A stretch of DNA of 64,000 nt, from positions 240,109 to 304,108 of the forward strand of contig NZ_MLQQ01000042.1 of NCBI RefSeq assembly GCF_001865995.1, written 5' to 3'. The DNA comes from Anaerobacillus arseniciselenatis (GTDB taxonomy: Bacteria > Bacillota > Bacilli > Bacillales > Anaerobacillaceae). A model generated the notes under the pieces. That model saw only the letters and a program-made list of their open reading frames with translations, had not been told where the DNA came from and did no database searches. Below are positions 47,188-56,926 of the stretch, in pieces (the first letter of the stretch is position 1; each line of letters opens with the position of its first letter). The position numbers were made by a program, and so were the translations under genes.

Positions 47188-48525
47188 ATGAAACCAAAGT
47201 TTACTAGAGAAGACATTATGAAAATGGCTGATGAGGAAAATGTAAGGTTTATTCGCTTACAATTTACAGATTTATTAGGGATTATTAAAAACGTAGAAAT
47301 ACCAGTTGGTCAATTACCAAAAGCGTTAGACAACTTAATGATGTTTGACGGCTCATCAATTGAAGGGTTTGTGCGAATTGAAGAATCTGATATGTACTTA
47401 TATCCGGACTTAGACACATGGGTAGTTTTTCCATGGACTAGTGAAAAAGGAAAGGTTGCTCGTTTAATTTGTGATATTTATGATGCGTCAGGTGTACCGT
47501 TTGAAGGTGACCCTCGAGGAGTTTTAAAACGTGTACTAGTAGAAGCGGAAAAAATGGGCTTCACTTCATTTAATATAGGTCCAGAACCTGAATTTTTCTT
47601 ATTTAAAGTCGATGAAAAGGGCGACCCGACTTTAGAATTAAATGATAAAGGTGGTTATTTTGACTTAGCTCCTACGGATCTTGGGGAAAATTGTCGCCGT
47701 GATATCGTTTTAGAGCTTGAAGATATGGGATTTGAAATTGAAGCTTCTCACCATGAGGTAGCCCCTGGGCAACACGAAATTGACTTTAAATATGCCGATG
47801 CTATAACGACATGCGACAATATTCAAACATTTAAACTTGTAGTTAAAACAATTGCAAGAAAGCATGGGTTGCATGCTACGTTTATGCCGAAGCCGTTATT
47901 TGGAGTAAATGGCTCAGGAATGCACTGCAATATGTCTTTATTTAAAGGGAAAGAAAATGTTTTTTATGACCCATCTACTGAAACTGGTTTGAGTGAAACA
48001 GCGATGCAATTTTTAGCAGGAACGATTAAACACGCTGAAGCTTTCACAGCGATTACTAATCCGACAGTAAACTCTTATAAACGATTAGTTCCAGGCTATG
48101 AAGCACCTTGTTATGTTGCGTGGTCAATGCGTAACCGTAGCCCGTTAATTCGAATTCCAGCTTCTCGTGGTTTAAGTACGCGTGTAGAAGTACGTAGCCC
48201 AGACCCAGCAGCTAATCCGTATTTAGCAATGGCGGTTATGCTAGCAGCTGGACTTGATGGTATTAAAAATAAACTTACTCCACCACCTTCAACAGACCGT
48301 AACATTTATGTGATGAACAAACAAGAGCGTGTTGAAGAAGGAATTAACGATCTTCCTGCAACATTGAAAGAAGCGATTAACAAACTTCAAGAGAATGAAG
48401 TAATCTCTGGAGCTTTAGGTGCTCATGCATTAGAACACTTCGTAGAAGCAAAAGAAATTGAGTGGGATATGTTTAGAACACAAGTGCATCCGTGGGAGCG
48501 AGAGCAATATATTACTTCTTATTAA
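47188..48525 (+). CDS. glnA: Glutamine synthetase type I (GSI-alpha)
   Basis: Makes glutamine from glutamate, ammonia and ATP. The 445-residue protein is the short GSI-alpha form, without the adenylylation-type insertion. It has [18 protein letters not shown], where the arginine (about residue 62) mediates feedback inhibition in B. subtilis, then [33 protein letters not shown] and the [13 protein letters not shown] segment. The start ATG 47188 follows GGAGGAG. Also acts as a regulator through GlnR. Confidence 0.97.
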   Translation: MKPKFTREDIMKMADEENVRFIRLQFTDLLGIIKNVEIPVGQLPKALDNLMMFDGSSIEGFVRIEESDMYLYPDLDTWVVFPWTSEKGKVARLICDIYDASGVPFEGDPRGVLKRVLVEAEKMGFTSFNIGPEPEFFLFKVDEKGDPTLELNDKGGYFDLAPTDLGENCRRDIVLELEDMGFEIEASHHEVAPGQHEIDFKYADAITTCDNIQTFKLVVKTIARKHGLHATFMPKPLFGVNGSGMHCNMSLFKGKENVFYDPSTETGLSETAMQFLAGTIKHAEAFTAITNPTVNSYKRLVPGYEAPCYVAWSMRNRSPLIRIPASRGLSTRVEVRSPDPAANPYLAMAVMLAAGLDGIKNKLTPPPSTDRNIYVMNKQERVEEGINDLPATLKEAINKLQENEVISGALGAHALEHFVEAKEIEWDMFRTQVHPWEREQYITSY

Positions 48526-48585
48526 TTGCAAATTTGTAAAGCTTACTTTTAGAGGTGAGTCAAAATAGTTTAAATAATATATAAG

Positions 48586-48634
48586 CGAGGGTGTCTTATG
48601 AGTGTCAATCACTTATGGGGCACCCTCGTTTTAT
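48586..48634 (+). terminator. Terminator after glnA
   Basis: The CGAGGGTG and CACCCTCG arms enclose a GAGTG/CACTT-like inner part and are followed by TTTTATTTATT. Confidence 0.85.
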
Positions 48635-48731
48635 TTATTCGGATCGATTTATGATACGTTTTTCACTTACATCTATATTTTTACATACATACATATATAT
48701 ATATAGAATTTTTCTCGAAAGATGTGAGAAT

Positions 48732-49139
48732 ATGAACATTAAATGGCTAACGGAATCAATTAGCGACTATTACTTTGAGATATTAAAAATGAGTGGGGAG
48801 TTAATTGTTGATGAAAGCGATATTAACCAACTAGCAACTGAAAAGTCAGAATATGTGATAATGATTAGTGATAGTATTAAAGAGAAGTTTGAACAATCGT
48901 TTCAGCACTACTTCTTAAATATTGGAATTGACCTAGATACAAATAAGCTAATCATGGATATGGAACGTGATAAAGGGGTTCGAATACGAAGCGATATTTA
49001 TCCTTATCGAGTCAACAATATCATTAGTAATGAACGCTTGGTAAAGAATCTGTTATCATTTGTGGGTGATCAGCGTAAATTTTATTTTGATTTTTTGGAA
49101 GAAGAGTGGAGGTTCTTAAGTGAAGTCATTGAACGATGA
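48732..49139 (+). CDS. Unrecognised small protein
   Basis: I do not recognise this gene. ATG 48732 (MNIKWLTESISDYYFEILKM) is the likely start, with only a weak ribosome-binding sequence (AAGATGTGAG). The frame extends further upstream to 48591, but that part lies in the glnA terminator and an AT-rich tract. The 135-residue product is acidic, predicted alpha-helical and soluble, with no cysteines, signal peptide or metal motif; it ends FDFLEEEWRFLSEVIER. It lies alone between glnA and lexA, a place that varies between Bacillus species. Confidence 0.6.
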   Translation: MNIKWLTESISDYYFEILKMSGELIVDESDINQLATEKSEYVIMISDSIKEKFEQSFQHYFLNIGIDLDTNKLIMDMERDKGVRIRSDIYPYRVNNIISNERLVKNLLSFVGDQRKFYFDFLEEEWRFLSEVIER

Positions 49140-49227
49140 TATATATAACGATCATAAAAATCAACAAACGAGCGTATTACAATTGCTATAAAATGTACCT
49201 CTTTATTCTGGAGCAGAATGTAAAATT

Positions 49228-49346
49228 GGGGTTGTCCCAAAGAAGGTGTCTGACACCGTTAGACATTAGATATAGACGGATAATAAATTTATATGTCTAT
49301 ATTTAGTAAGATCTGCATGGTGTCAGACACTTATTGGACAGCCCCA
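49228..49346 (+). repeat. Family C dispersed element (C2)
   Basis: The outer arms GGGGTTGTCC and GGACAGCCCC pair with one G-U. Inner motifs are GGTGTCTGACACC and GGTGTCAGACACT, and TATAGAC/GTCTATA surrounds an AT-rich centre. The rest of the 49140-49427 gap holds no gene that I can see. Confidence 0.78.
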
Positions 49347-49427
49347 AATAAGGCATTATTCTTTAATTTTTTTCCGCAGATATCCCTAAATGAGCACTGC
49401 TTCCTGGTTCGCTTTTTCTAACCTTTA

Positions 49428-50057
49428 TTAATGAACGTTACGGAAAACGCCAATGACTTTTCCGAGAATTGAACAGTTTTGTAGAATAATAGGTTCCATC
49501 GATGAATTTTCAGGCTGTAATCGAATAAAGTCTTTTTCTTTGAAAAAACGCTTAACGGTTGCTTCATCTTCTTCTGTCATCGCTACAACGATATCACCGT
49601 TATTGGCAGTTTGTTGTTGCCTTACAATTACCATATCTTTATCGTAAATTCCCGCTTCAATCATACTGTCCCCTTGGATGATGAGAACAAATACTTTGTC
49701 GTCGCCAACAAACTTTTCTGGTAGTGGAAGGTAATCTTCGACGTTTTCATAGGCGGTGATTGGCTCACCTGCAGTAACTTTCCCAATGACCGGTGCATAT
49801 GTAGTCGCGGTAGTTGGAGCTACTGTCTCATTTTCTTCCTCATTTAAGTTTAAAACTTCAATCGCACGTGGTTTTGTTGGGTCTCTTCGAATAAACCCTT
49901 TTTTCTCTAAACGTGATAAGTGTCCGTGGACAGTTGAGCTGGAAGCTAAACCTACAGCCTCTCCAATTTCACGAACTGATGGTGGGTATCCTTTTTTTCG
50001 TACTTCATCTTTTATGTATTCAAGGATTTCTTGTTGCCGTTTCGATACTTTCGTCAT
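49428..50057 (-). CDS. lexA: SOS repressor LexA
   Basis: A 209-residue repressor. The N-terminal winged helix includes [20 protein letters not shown] (about 23-42). The autocleavage site is A96-G97 in KVTAGEP, with the serine S131 in QGDSMIEAG and the lysine K169 in ATVKRF forming the catalytic dyad. Transcribed divergently from yneA, with LexA boxes between them. Its promoter reads TTGCAT-N17-TATAAT on the minus strand (50121 to 50093). Confidence 0.97.
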   Translation of the reverse strand: MTKVSKRQQEILEYIKDEVRKKGYPPSVREIGEAVGLASSSTVHGHLSRLEKKGFIRRDPTKPRAIEVLNLNEEENETVAPTTATTYAPVIGKVTAGEPITAYENVEDYLPLPEKFVGDDKVFVLIIQGDSMIEAGIYDKDMVIVRQQQTANNGDIVVAMTEEDEATVKRFFKEKDFIRLQPENSSMEPIILQNCSILGKVIGVFRNVH

Positions 50058-50092
50058 ATGATTTGCACCTCACATTTCATGTTCTTACATAA

Positions 50093-50188
50093 ATTATACA
50101 ATAACGTTTGTTCGTATGCAAACATAAGTTCTAAAAAATCTTGACAAGAACAAATGTTCCTTGTAACATAAAAGAGAACAAGTATTCT
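50093..50188. promoter_or_regulatory. Divergent lexA/yneA control region with LexA boxes
   Basis: Boxes compared with CGAACRNRYGTTYC: CGAACAAACGTTAT on the minus strand at 50101-50114 (12/14), inside the lexA promoter spacer; AGAACAAATGTTCC at 50147-50160 (13/14), inside the spacer of the yneA promoter TTGACA (50141-50146)-N17-TAACAT (50164-50169); AGAACAAGTATTCT at 50175-50188 (11/14); and a weaker CAAACATAAGTTCT at 50119-50132 (11/14). Confidence 0.88.
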
Positions 50189-50214
50189 TATTATTAGAAA
50201 GTGAAGTGATTTTA

Positions 50215-51190
<976 letters not shown>

Positions 51191-51284
51191 AAATAGTAGT
51201 ATATATACATCCTATAAGTTGAAAAAGCTCCTCATTTCGTGTACATTTTTAAATATGTTATGAGTATGCTGGAGGTCTTATAAA

Positions 51285-51521
51285 ATGTTATCAAAAGAAA
51301 AGATTAATCGAATAAACGAGCTTTCTAAAAAAGCGAAAAATGAAAAGCTTACAAATAAAGAGTTGAAGGAGCAACAACAATTACGTCAAGAGTATATCGA
51401 AACGTTTCGCTCCTCGTTTAAAAACCAACTTCATTCAATTAAAGTCGTTGATGAAGAAGGGGAGGACGTAACGCCGGATAAACTTAAGGCGAGTAAACAA
51501 AATCGTAACTTAAAGCATTAA
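51285..51521 (+). CDS. ynzC: DUF896 family protein YnzC
   Basis: A 78-residue, highly charged helical-hairpin protein (MLSKEKINRINELSKKAKNE..., LTNKELKEQQQLRQEYIETFR) of the UPF0291/DUF896 family. Conserved downstream of yneB. The start ATG 51285 follows GGAGGTC. Function unclear. Confidence 0.92.
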   Translation: MLSKEKINRINELSKKAKNEKLTNKELKEQQQLRQEYIETFRSSFKNQLHSIKVVDEEGEDVTPDKLKASKQNRNLKH

Positions 51522-51574
51522 TAATAGTAACTGACATTAAATAGGATGACGTCATAGAAAGCTATTTATTTGTG

Positions 51575-51680
51575 TGTAAAAAAGACGGGGGATTTCCTGA
51601 ATGAGCTGTCTTTAATGAGCTGTCTTATTTCGTTAAGAAATGAACAGCGAAGAGGAGGAAGTCCTCCGTCTTTTACATTA
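51575..51680 (+). repeat. Family B hairpin element, divergent copy (B7)
   Basis: The 18-base arms AAAAGACGGGGGATTTCC (51580-51597) and GGAAGTCCTCCGTCTTTT (51657-51674) pair fully with two G-U pairs. The loop keeps CCTGAATGAG, TTCGTTAAGAA and CAGCGAAGAGG in the family B order. Confidence 0.78.
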
Positions 51681-51796
51681 TTTTCGTCAATTTCGTTTCT
51701 TTATGCTGATTTTTGTATATTTTTATACAAGTAGCTTTATTCTATATACGAACAACACTTTTTTCGTCAAATTTTCATGTTTTACCAGAGATATCC

Positions 51797-51825
51797 TTGT
51801 TAAATTGTGAAAGAAAGTATATGAT
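51797..51825 (+). promoter_or_regulatory. Candidate tkt promoter
   Basis: TTGTTA (51797-51802), a 17-base spacer and TATGAT (51820-51825) lie about 50 bases upstream of the tkt start. Confidence 0.6.
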
Positions 51826-51873
51826 GAAAAACGTAATAAAATGTTAAATGAGGAATGAAAGGATGAACTACTG

Positions 51874-53874
51874 ATGACGATGAACGTTGATGAATTAGCA
51901 ATTAATACGATACGTACTTTATCAATTGACAGTATTGAAAAAGCAAACTCAGGTCACCCTGGAATGCCAATGGGGGCAGCACCAATGGCATATGCACTGT
52001 TTGCAAAATTTATGAATCATAACCCAAATAACCCAAACTGGTTTAATAGGGACCGCTTTGTATTATCAGCAGGACACGGTTCTATGCTTTTATATAGTTT
52101 ATTACACCTTTCAGGATATGATTTATCTTTAGAGGATCTACAAAGCTTCCGTCAGTGGGGGAGTAAAACACCAGGTCACCCAGAGTTTGGACACACTCCA
52201 GGAGTAGATGCAACGACTGGTCCACTTGGACAAGGGGTTGCTATGGCTGTCGGAATGGCAATGGCTGAAAGACATTTAGCTAGTGTTTATAATAAAGATG
52301 ATTTACAAGTTGTTGATCATTATACATATTCAATTTGTGGAGATGGAGACTTAATGGAAGGTGTATCAGCAGAGGCTGCATCTCTAGCCGGTCACTTGAA
52401 GCTTGGTCGCTTAATTGTATTATATGATTCAAATGATATTTCTTTAGATGGTGAATTAAATCGTTCATTTAGCGAAAATGTTGAAGATCGTTATAATGCT
52501 TACGGTTGGCAAGTAATCCGTGTTGAAAATGGAAATGATGTTGAAGAGATCAGTAAAGCAATTGAGCTTGCAAAACAAGACGGGCGTCCAACATTAATTG
52601 AAGTGAAAACAACAATTGGTTACGGTTCGCCGAATAAAGGTGGTAAATCAGCTTCTCATGGAGCGCCACTAGGTGCAGATGAAGTAAAACTTACAAAAGA
52701 AACATATAAATGGGCGTACGAACAAGAATTCCATATTCCAGAAGAAGTTTCTGAACTTTTTACAAGCGTGAAGGAAGCAGGACTGGACAAAGAGCAACAG
52801 TGGAATGATGTATTAGCACAATATGAAGAAAAATACCCAGAGTTAGCTCGTGAATTTAAGCTTGCTATGAGTGGACAACTACCAGATGGATGGGATCAAA
52901 ACTTACCAGTTTATGAAGCAGGAAAAGATAACGTTGCAACGCGTTCTTCCTCAGGTGAAGCTTTAAATGCTTTAGCTAAAAATGTATCACAAGTATTTGG
53001 TGGATCTGCTGACTTAGCATCGTCTAATAAAACAATGTTAAAAGGCGAAGGTGATTTCACACGCGAAGATTACAGTGGTAGAAACGTTTGGTTCGGTGTA
53101 AGAGAATTTGCTATGGGAGCAGCGCTAAACGGTATGGCTCTACACGGTGGAGTGAAGCCATTTGGTGCAACATTCTTCGTATTCTCTGACTACTTACGTG
53201 CTGCAATTCGTTTATCAGCACTACAGAAGTTACCTGTCACATACGTGTTTACACATGACAGTATTGCTGTCGGAGAAGATGGCCCTACGCATGAACCTGT
53301 AGAACAATTAGCGGCTCTTCGTGCAATGCCAGGACTCTCGGTAATTAGACCAGCAGATAGTAATGAAACGGTTGCTGCTTGGAAGTTAGCGCTTGAAAGT
53401 AAAGACGAACCAACACTATTAGTACTATCTCGTCAAAACTTAATGACCCAAGAAGACACGAAAGACAATGCATATGAAGGTGTGAAAAAAGGTGCATATG
53501 TGATTTCTCCAGCTAAAGGAAATGTAAATGGATTGTTACTTGCTACCGGTTCAGAAGTTGAGTTAGCTGTGAAAGCTCAAGAGCAACTTGAAAAAGAGGG
53601 CATATATGTTTCAGTAATTAGCATGCCAAGTTGGGACCGCTTTGAGAAACAGTCACAACAATATAAAGACTCAGTCATTCCACAAGATGTAAAAGCGAGA
53701 GTTGGAATTGAAATGGGATCATCTTTAGGCTGGCATAAATATGTAGGTGATAACGGTGCTGTAATTGCCATTGATCAATTTGGTGCCTCAGCGCCAGGGG
53801 AAAAAATAATGGAAGAATACGGATTCAACGTTGAGAATGTAGTTGCTAAGTTAAAAACAACGTTGGAAAAATAA
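51874..53874 (+). CDS. tkt: Transketolase
   Basis: A thiamine-diphosphate enzyme of the pentose phosphate pathway. The 666 residues carry [34 protein letters not shown], the TPP motif [19 protein letters not shown]...SNDISLDG, and the C-terminal [10 protein letters not shown] and [20 protein letters not shown]. The start ATG 51874 follows GAAAGGATG. Confidence 0.97.
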   Translation: MTMNVDELAINTIRTLSIDSIEKANSGHPGMPMGAAPMAYALFAKFMNHNPNNPNWFNRDRFVLSAGHGSMLLYSLLHLSGYDLSLEDLQSFRQWGSKTPGHPEFGHTPGVDATTGPLGQGVAMAVGMAMAERHLASVYNKDDLQVVDHYTYSICGDGDLMEGVSAEAASLAGHLKLGRLIVLYDSNDISLDGELNRSFSENVEDRYNAYGWQVIRVENGNDVEEISKAIELAKQDGRPTLIEVKTTIGYGSPNKGGKSASHGAPLGADEVKLTKETYKWAYEQEFHIPEEVSELFTSVKEAGLDKEQQWNDVLAQYEEKYPELAREFKLAMSGQLPDGWDQNLPVYEAGKDNVATRSSSGEALNALAKNVSQVFGGSADLASSNKTMLKGEGDFTREDYSGRNVWFGVREFAMGAALNGMALHGGVKPFGATFFVFSDYLRAAIRLSALQKLPVTYVFTHDSIAVGEDGPTHEPVEQLAALRAMPGLSVIRPADSNETVAAWKLALESKDEPTLLVLSRQNLMTQEDTKDNAYEGVKKGAYVISPAKGNVNGLLLATGSEVELAVKAQEQLEKEGIYVSVISMPSWDRFEKQSQQYKDSVIPQDVKARVGIEMGSSLGWHKYVGDNGAVIAIDQFGASAPGEKIMEEYGFNVENVVAKLKTTLEK

Positions 53875-53883
53875 ATTTAATTG

Positions 53884-54001
53884 AGGGTGTCCCGTAAGTG
53901 TCAGTTCCAAAAAGGTTACTTCTTAAATAGAGACGTTGTAATTGAATATTCGTCGATATTTAGTACCTCAACATGACTGATACATGGAAGGGGACACCTT
54001 T
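53884..54001 (+). repeat. Family C dispersed element, divergent copy (C3)
   Basis: The outer arms GGTGTCCC and GGGGACACC replace GGCTGTCC/GGACAGCC but still pair. The ATTCGTCGATATTTAGTA segment and ACATGACTGATACATGG keep the family order. It may also serve as the tkt terminator. Confidence 0.7.
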
Positions 54002-54173
54002 TCCTTTTTGAATGTCAATTTTAAACATTCAGCTCATTGCTCGTTTAGCTACTCTATAATTTGACATCTTCGTTTCGACAAAAATAGTGCTATAATTTTC
54101 CACTGTTTGACAACCATTTCTATGGACATGCTATATAGTTATATGTAGAAATGAATGAATGGAGGACAATTGT

Positions 54174-54614
54174 ATGAGGCATTATCACATTTATTTATTA
54201 GAGCCTGAAGTTGCCGCCAATTATTTTGGAAAAGAGTGGTTAATTTTTCAACTTTTTATCGAAGGAGAAACAGCGAATACTGAATTAAAAGAGATCGTTC
54301 AAAAGCAAATTAAATATATTTCTTCGACACTTCCATCACTAAAAATACGAAAAAATCTTGATCAAACGTTAAAAATGCGATCGGATTTTTATGTACTTAA
54401 TGAGCATTACTATTTAGATGTCAAGGCGTTAGAGAGTAAGGCAGTCCTTAAAGATCACGGTCATTTTATTACAGTATCTGCTAGTGGTAGTTATCAAGCT
54501 GAGACCGTTTTTTTTGAAATATTACGAAAAGTAAACTCTTGCTTTTTTGCGGTTGATTTTGGTAATAAAAATTACGGATGGTTAAACCCTGTAAAGCAAG
54601 TCAATTATATTTAA
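54174..54614 (+). CDS. sirA: Sporulation inhibitor of replication SirA
   Basis: The 146-residue protein matches YneE/SirA: MRHYHIYLLEPEVAANYFG at the start, SGSYQAETVFFEIL and the C-terminal VDFGNKNYGWLNPVKQVNYI. In B. subtilis it is induced by Spo0A~P and blocks DnaA at the origin. ATG 54174 is chosen because GGAGG (54161-54165) is its ribosome-binding site; an in-frame ATG at 54159 precedes that site. Located between tkt and yneF as in B. subtilis. Confidence 0.9.
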   Translation: MRHYHIYLLEPEVAANYFGKEWLIFQLFIEGETANTELKEIVQKQIKYISSTLPSLKIRKNLDQTLKMRSDFYVLNEHYYLDVKALESKAVLKDHGHFITVSASGSYQAETVFFEILRKVNSCFFAVDFGNKNYGWLNPVKQVNYI

Positions 54615-54769
54615 TCGCTAGTTATAAACTCTAGTTTCATTATACAAAAACTTTTAAAAAAACTTTAAAGGCACTTTAATTTGACAATTGATTAGGTTAT
54701 AATTAATTGGATGCAAATGGCTGTCTATCGTGATTGGATGTAGCCATAACTACAAGGAGGAAATTAAGC

Positions 54770-54982
54770 ATGTGGATTAATATTTTAATCGGCGTATTAT
54801 CTTTAATTGCCGGTGCTGCGATTGGCTTTTTTATTGCCCGCAAAACAATGATGAACTACTTAAAGAAAAACCCACCTATTAACGAAAAAATGTTACGAGT
54901 GATGATGATGCAAATGGGCATGAACCCATCGCAGAAAAAAATCAACCAAATGATGAAGGCTATGAATAGTCAAATGAAGTAA
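54770..54982 (+). CDS. yneF: UPF0154 membrane protein YneF
   Basis: A 70-residue protein with one N-terminal membrane helix ([20 protein letters not shown]) and a basic, methionine-rich cytoplasmic tail ([20 protein letters not shown]). ATG 54770 follows AAGGAGG; the upstream in-frame extension to 54734 would lie before that site. A small hairpin with TTTTTT follows the stop. Function unknown. Confidence 0.93.
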   Translation: MWINILIGVLSLIAGAAIGFFIARKTMMNYLKKNPPINEKMLRVMMMQMGMNPSQKKINQMMKAMNSQMK

Positions 54983-55165
54983 TAAAGCATAAGCACTCCC
55001 TTTGGAGTGTTTTTTATTTGTCAGGAAATAAATACAAATCATTTGTGGATAACATTTGGGGGCTTTAGTGAAAACTTTTTTCTTCTAAGTATTGAATAAG
55101 TTTGATAAAATATGTTTGCTTGTGTTTTGAAAGTTGAAAAAATAGAGAAGACTTGAGGGGAAAAT

Positions 55166-56926
55166 ATGAAGGTATTTTTAGATTTGATGTGGTTTTTTAA
55201 AGAAGAAAAAAGGAAGTATATTACCGGTATTCTTTTATTAGCGATTGTGTCGATCTTATCTTTAATTCCACCATATATTGTTGGCGTCATCGTTGACCAT
55301 ATTGAGCAAGGCACATTGACGACTTCGATTTTGATTTATTGGTGTGGAGTTTTATTTGTTATAGCAATTGCAGTATATATCTTTAGATTTTTGTGGCGTA
55401 TAATGATTTTCGGTGCTTCTATTAAACTAGCAAGAAAGCTACGCAATCAACTTTACGAACATTTTACGAAAATGTCCCCTAAATTTTATAATAATCGAAG
55501 AACAGGAGACTTAATGGCACATTCGACCAATGATATTAGAGCAGTTGAGCAAACAGCAGGTGTCGGGGTATTAACTCTCGTCGACTCACTTACAATGGGT
55601 GGGTTTGTTATTTTGACGATGGCCTTTACAATTAACTGGAAACTAACACTGATCTGCTTAATCCCAATGCCGTTCATGGCTCTTGCGACAAGTTATTACG
55701 GTTCGTTGTTACATAAGCGTTTCGGGAAAGCGCAAGCAGCTTTTTCTAGTTTAAATGATAAAGTACAAGAAAGTATGTCTGGAATAAGAGTCATCAAGAC
55801 TTTTGGTTATGAAAAAGATGATGTAGAGTCGTTTCGCAAAAAGTCCGATGACGTTGTTCAAAAAAATATCGCAGTAGCGCGAGTAGATTCATTGTTTGAT
55901 CCAACGATTTCTTTCATCGTTTCGATTTCCTTTTTCTTGGCGATTCTTTTTGGAGCTAGATACGTAGTCGCTGGCGAGTTATCGATTGGTGAGCTAACAA
56001 GTTTTACGATCTATTTAGGGTTATTAATATGGCCAATGCTTGCTTTCGGTTGGTTGTTTAACATCGTTGAGCGTGGACGTGCATCATATAACCGTATATC
56101 ATCTCTATTAAGTGAAAAGATCGACATTACTGACGACAATTCAGTGAAAAATGAACCACCTGTTGGTGATATTGAGTTTCATGTAAATCGTTTTGCTTAC
56201 GAAGAGGAAGAGATTGCCTTACAACATGTTTCCTTTAAAGTAAATAAAGGAGAAACACTAGGAGTCGTTGGAAGAACAGGAAGTGGTAAAACGACATTAA
56301 TGAAGTTGTTTATGCGCCAATACGATTTAAACGATGGAGTCATTTATTTTTCCGGAAGGTCTATAAATGATTATACGTTAGAAGCTTTAAGGAAATCTGT
56401 CGGCTATGTTCCACAAGATCATTTTTTATTTTCAGCGACGATTGCTGATAATATCGCTTTTGCAAAGCCTGATGCGAGCTTAACTGAAATTATCGATGCG
56501 TCAAAGCTTGCATCTATTCATGAAGATATCGTTCAACTACCTGATGGGTATGAAACGGTTGTTGGTGAACGAGGTGTAACCTTGTCAGGTGGGCAAAAAC
56601 AAAGAATTTCGATTGCAAGAGCTCTAATAACAAACCCTGAACTATTAATCCTTGATGATAGTTTATCAGCGGTTGATGCGAAAACGGAAGAAGCAATTCT
56701 AGAGGCATTAAGAGAGGTTCGTAAAGATAAAACAACAATGATCACAGCGCATCGTTTAAGTGCAATAAAGCATGCGAATACGATTGTCGTTTTAGATAAT
56801 GGAGAAGTTATTCAAAAGGGAAATCATGAGCAACTAATGTCTGTTGATGGTTGGTATAAAGAGATGTATGAAAAACAAAAGCTGGAGACGCTCGTTGAAC
56901 AAGGGGGCTCAAATGATGAATCATAA
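55166..56926 (+). CDS. ABC exporter, half with non-canonical catalytic site (YheI/BmrC-like)
   Basis: A 586-residue type IV (multidrug-exporter fold) ABC half-transporter with six membrane helices (about 15-310) and a nucleotide-binding domain with Walker A GRTGSGKT, signature LSGGQKQR and Walker B LLILDDSLSAVD. The catalytic glutamate after the Walker B aspartate is aspartate (DD instead of DE), marking a degenerate ATP site. It overlaps the next half-transporter by 14 bases, so the two form a heterodimer. Similar pairs export drugs or respond to ribosome-targeting antibiotics in B. subtilis (BmrCD); the substrate here is unknown. Confidence 0.88.
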   Translation: MKVFLDLMWFFKEEKRKYITGILLLAIVSILSLIPPYIVGVIVDHIEQGTLTTSILIYWCGVLFVIAIAVYIFRFLWRIMIFGASIKLARKLRNQLYEHFTKMSPKFYNNRRTGDLMAHSTNDIRAVEQTAGVGVLTLVDSLTMGGFVILTMAFTINWKLTLICLIPMPFMALATSYYGSLLHKRFGKAQAAFSSLNDKVQESMSGIRVIKTFGYEKDDVESFRKKSDDVVQKNIAVARVDSLFDPTISFIVSISFFLAILFGARYVVAGELSIGELTSFTIYLGLLIWPMLAFGWLFNIVERGRASYNRISSLLSEKIDITDDNSVKNEPPVGDIEFHVNRFAYEEEEIALQHVSFKVNKGETLGVVGRTGSGKTTLMKLFMRQYDLNDGVIYFSGRSINDYTLEALRKSVGYVPQDHFLFSATIADNIAFAKPDASLTEIIDASKLASIHEDIVQLPDGYETVVGERGVTLSGGQKQRISIARALITNPELLILDDSLSAVDAKTEEAILEALREVRKDKTTMITAHRLSAIKHANTIVVLDNGEVIQKGNHEQLMSVDGWYKEMYEKQKLETLVEQGGSNDES

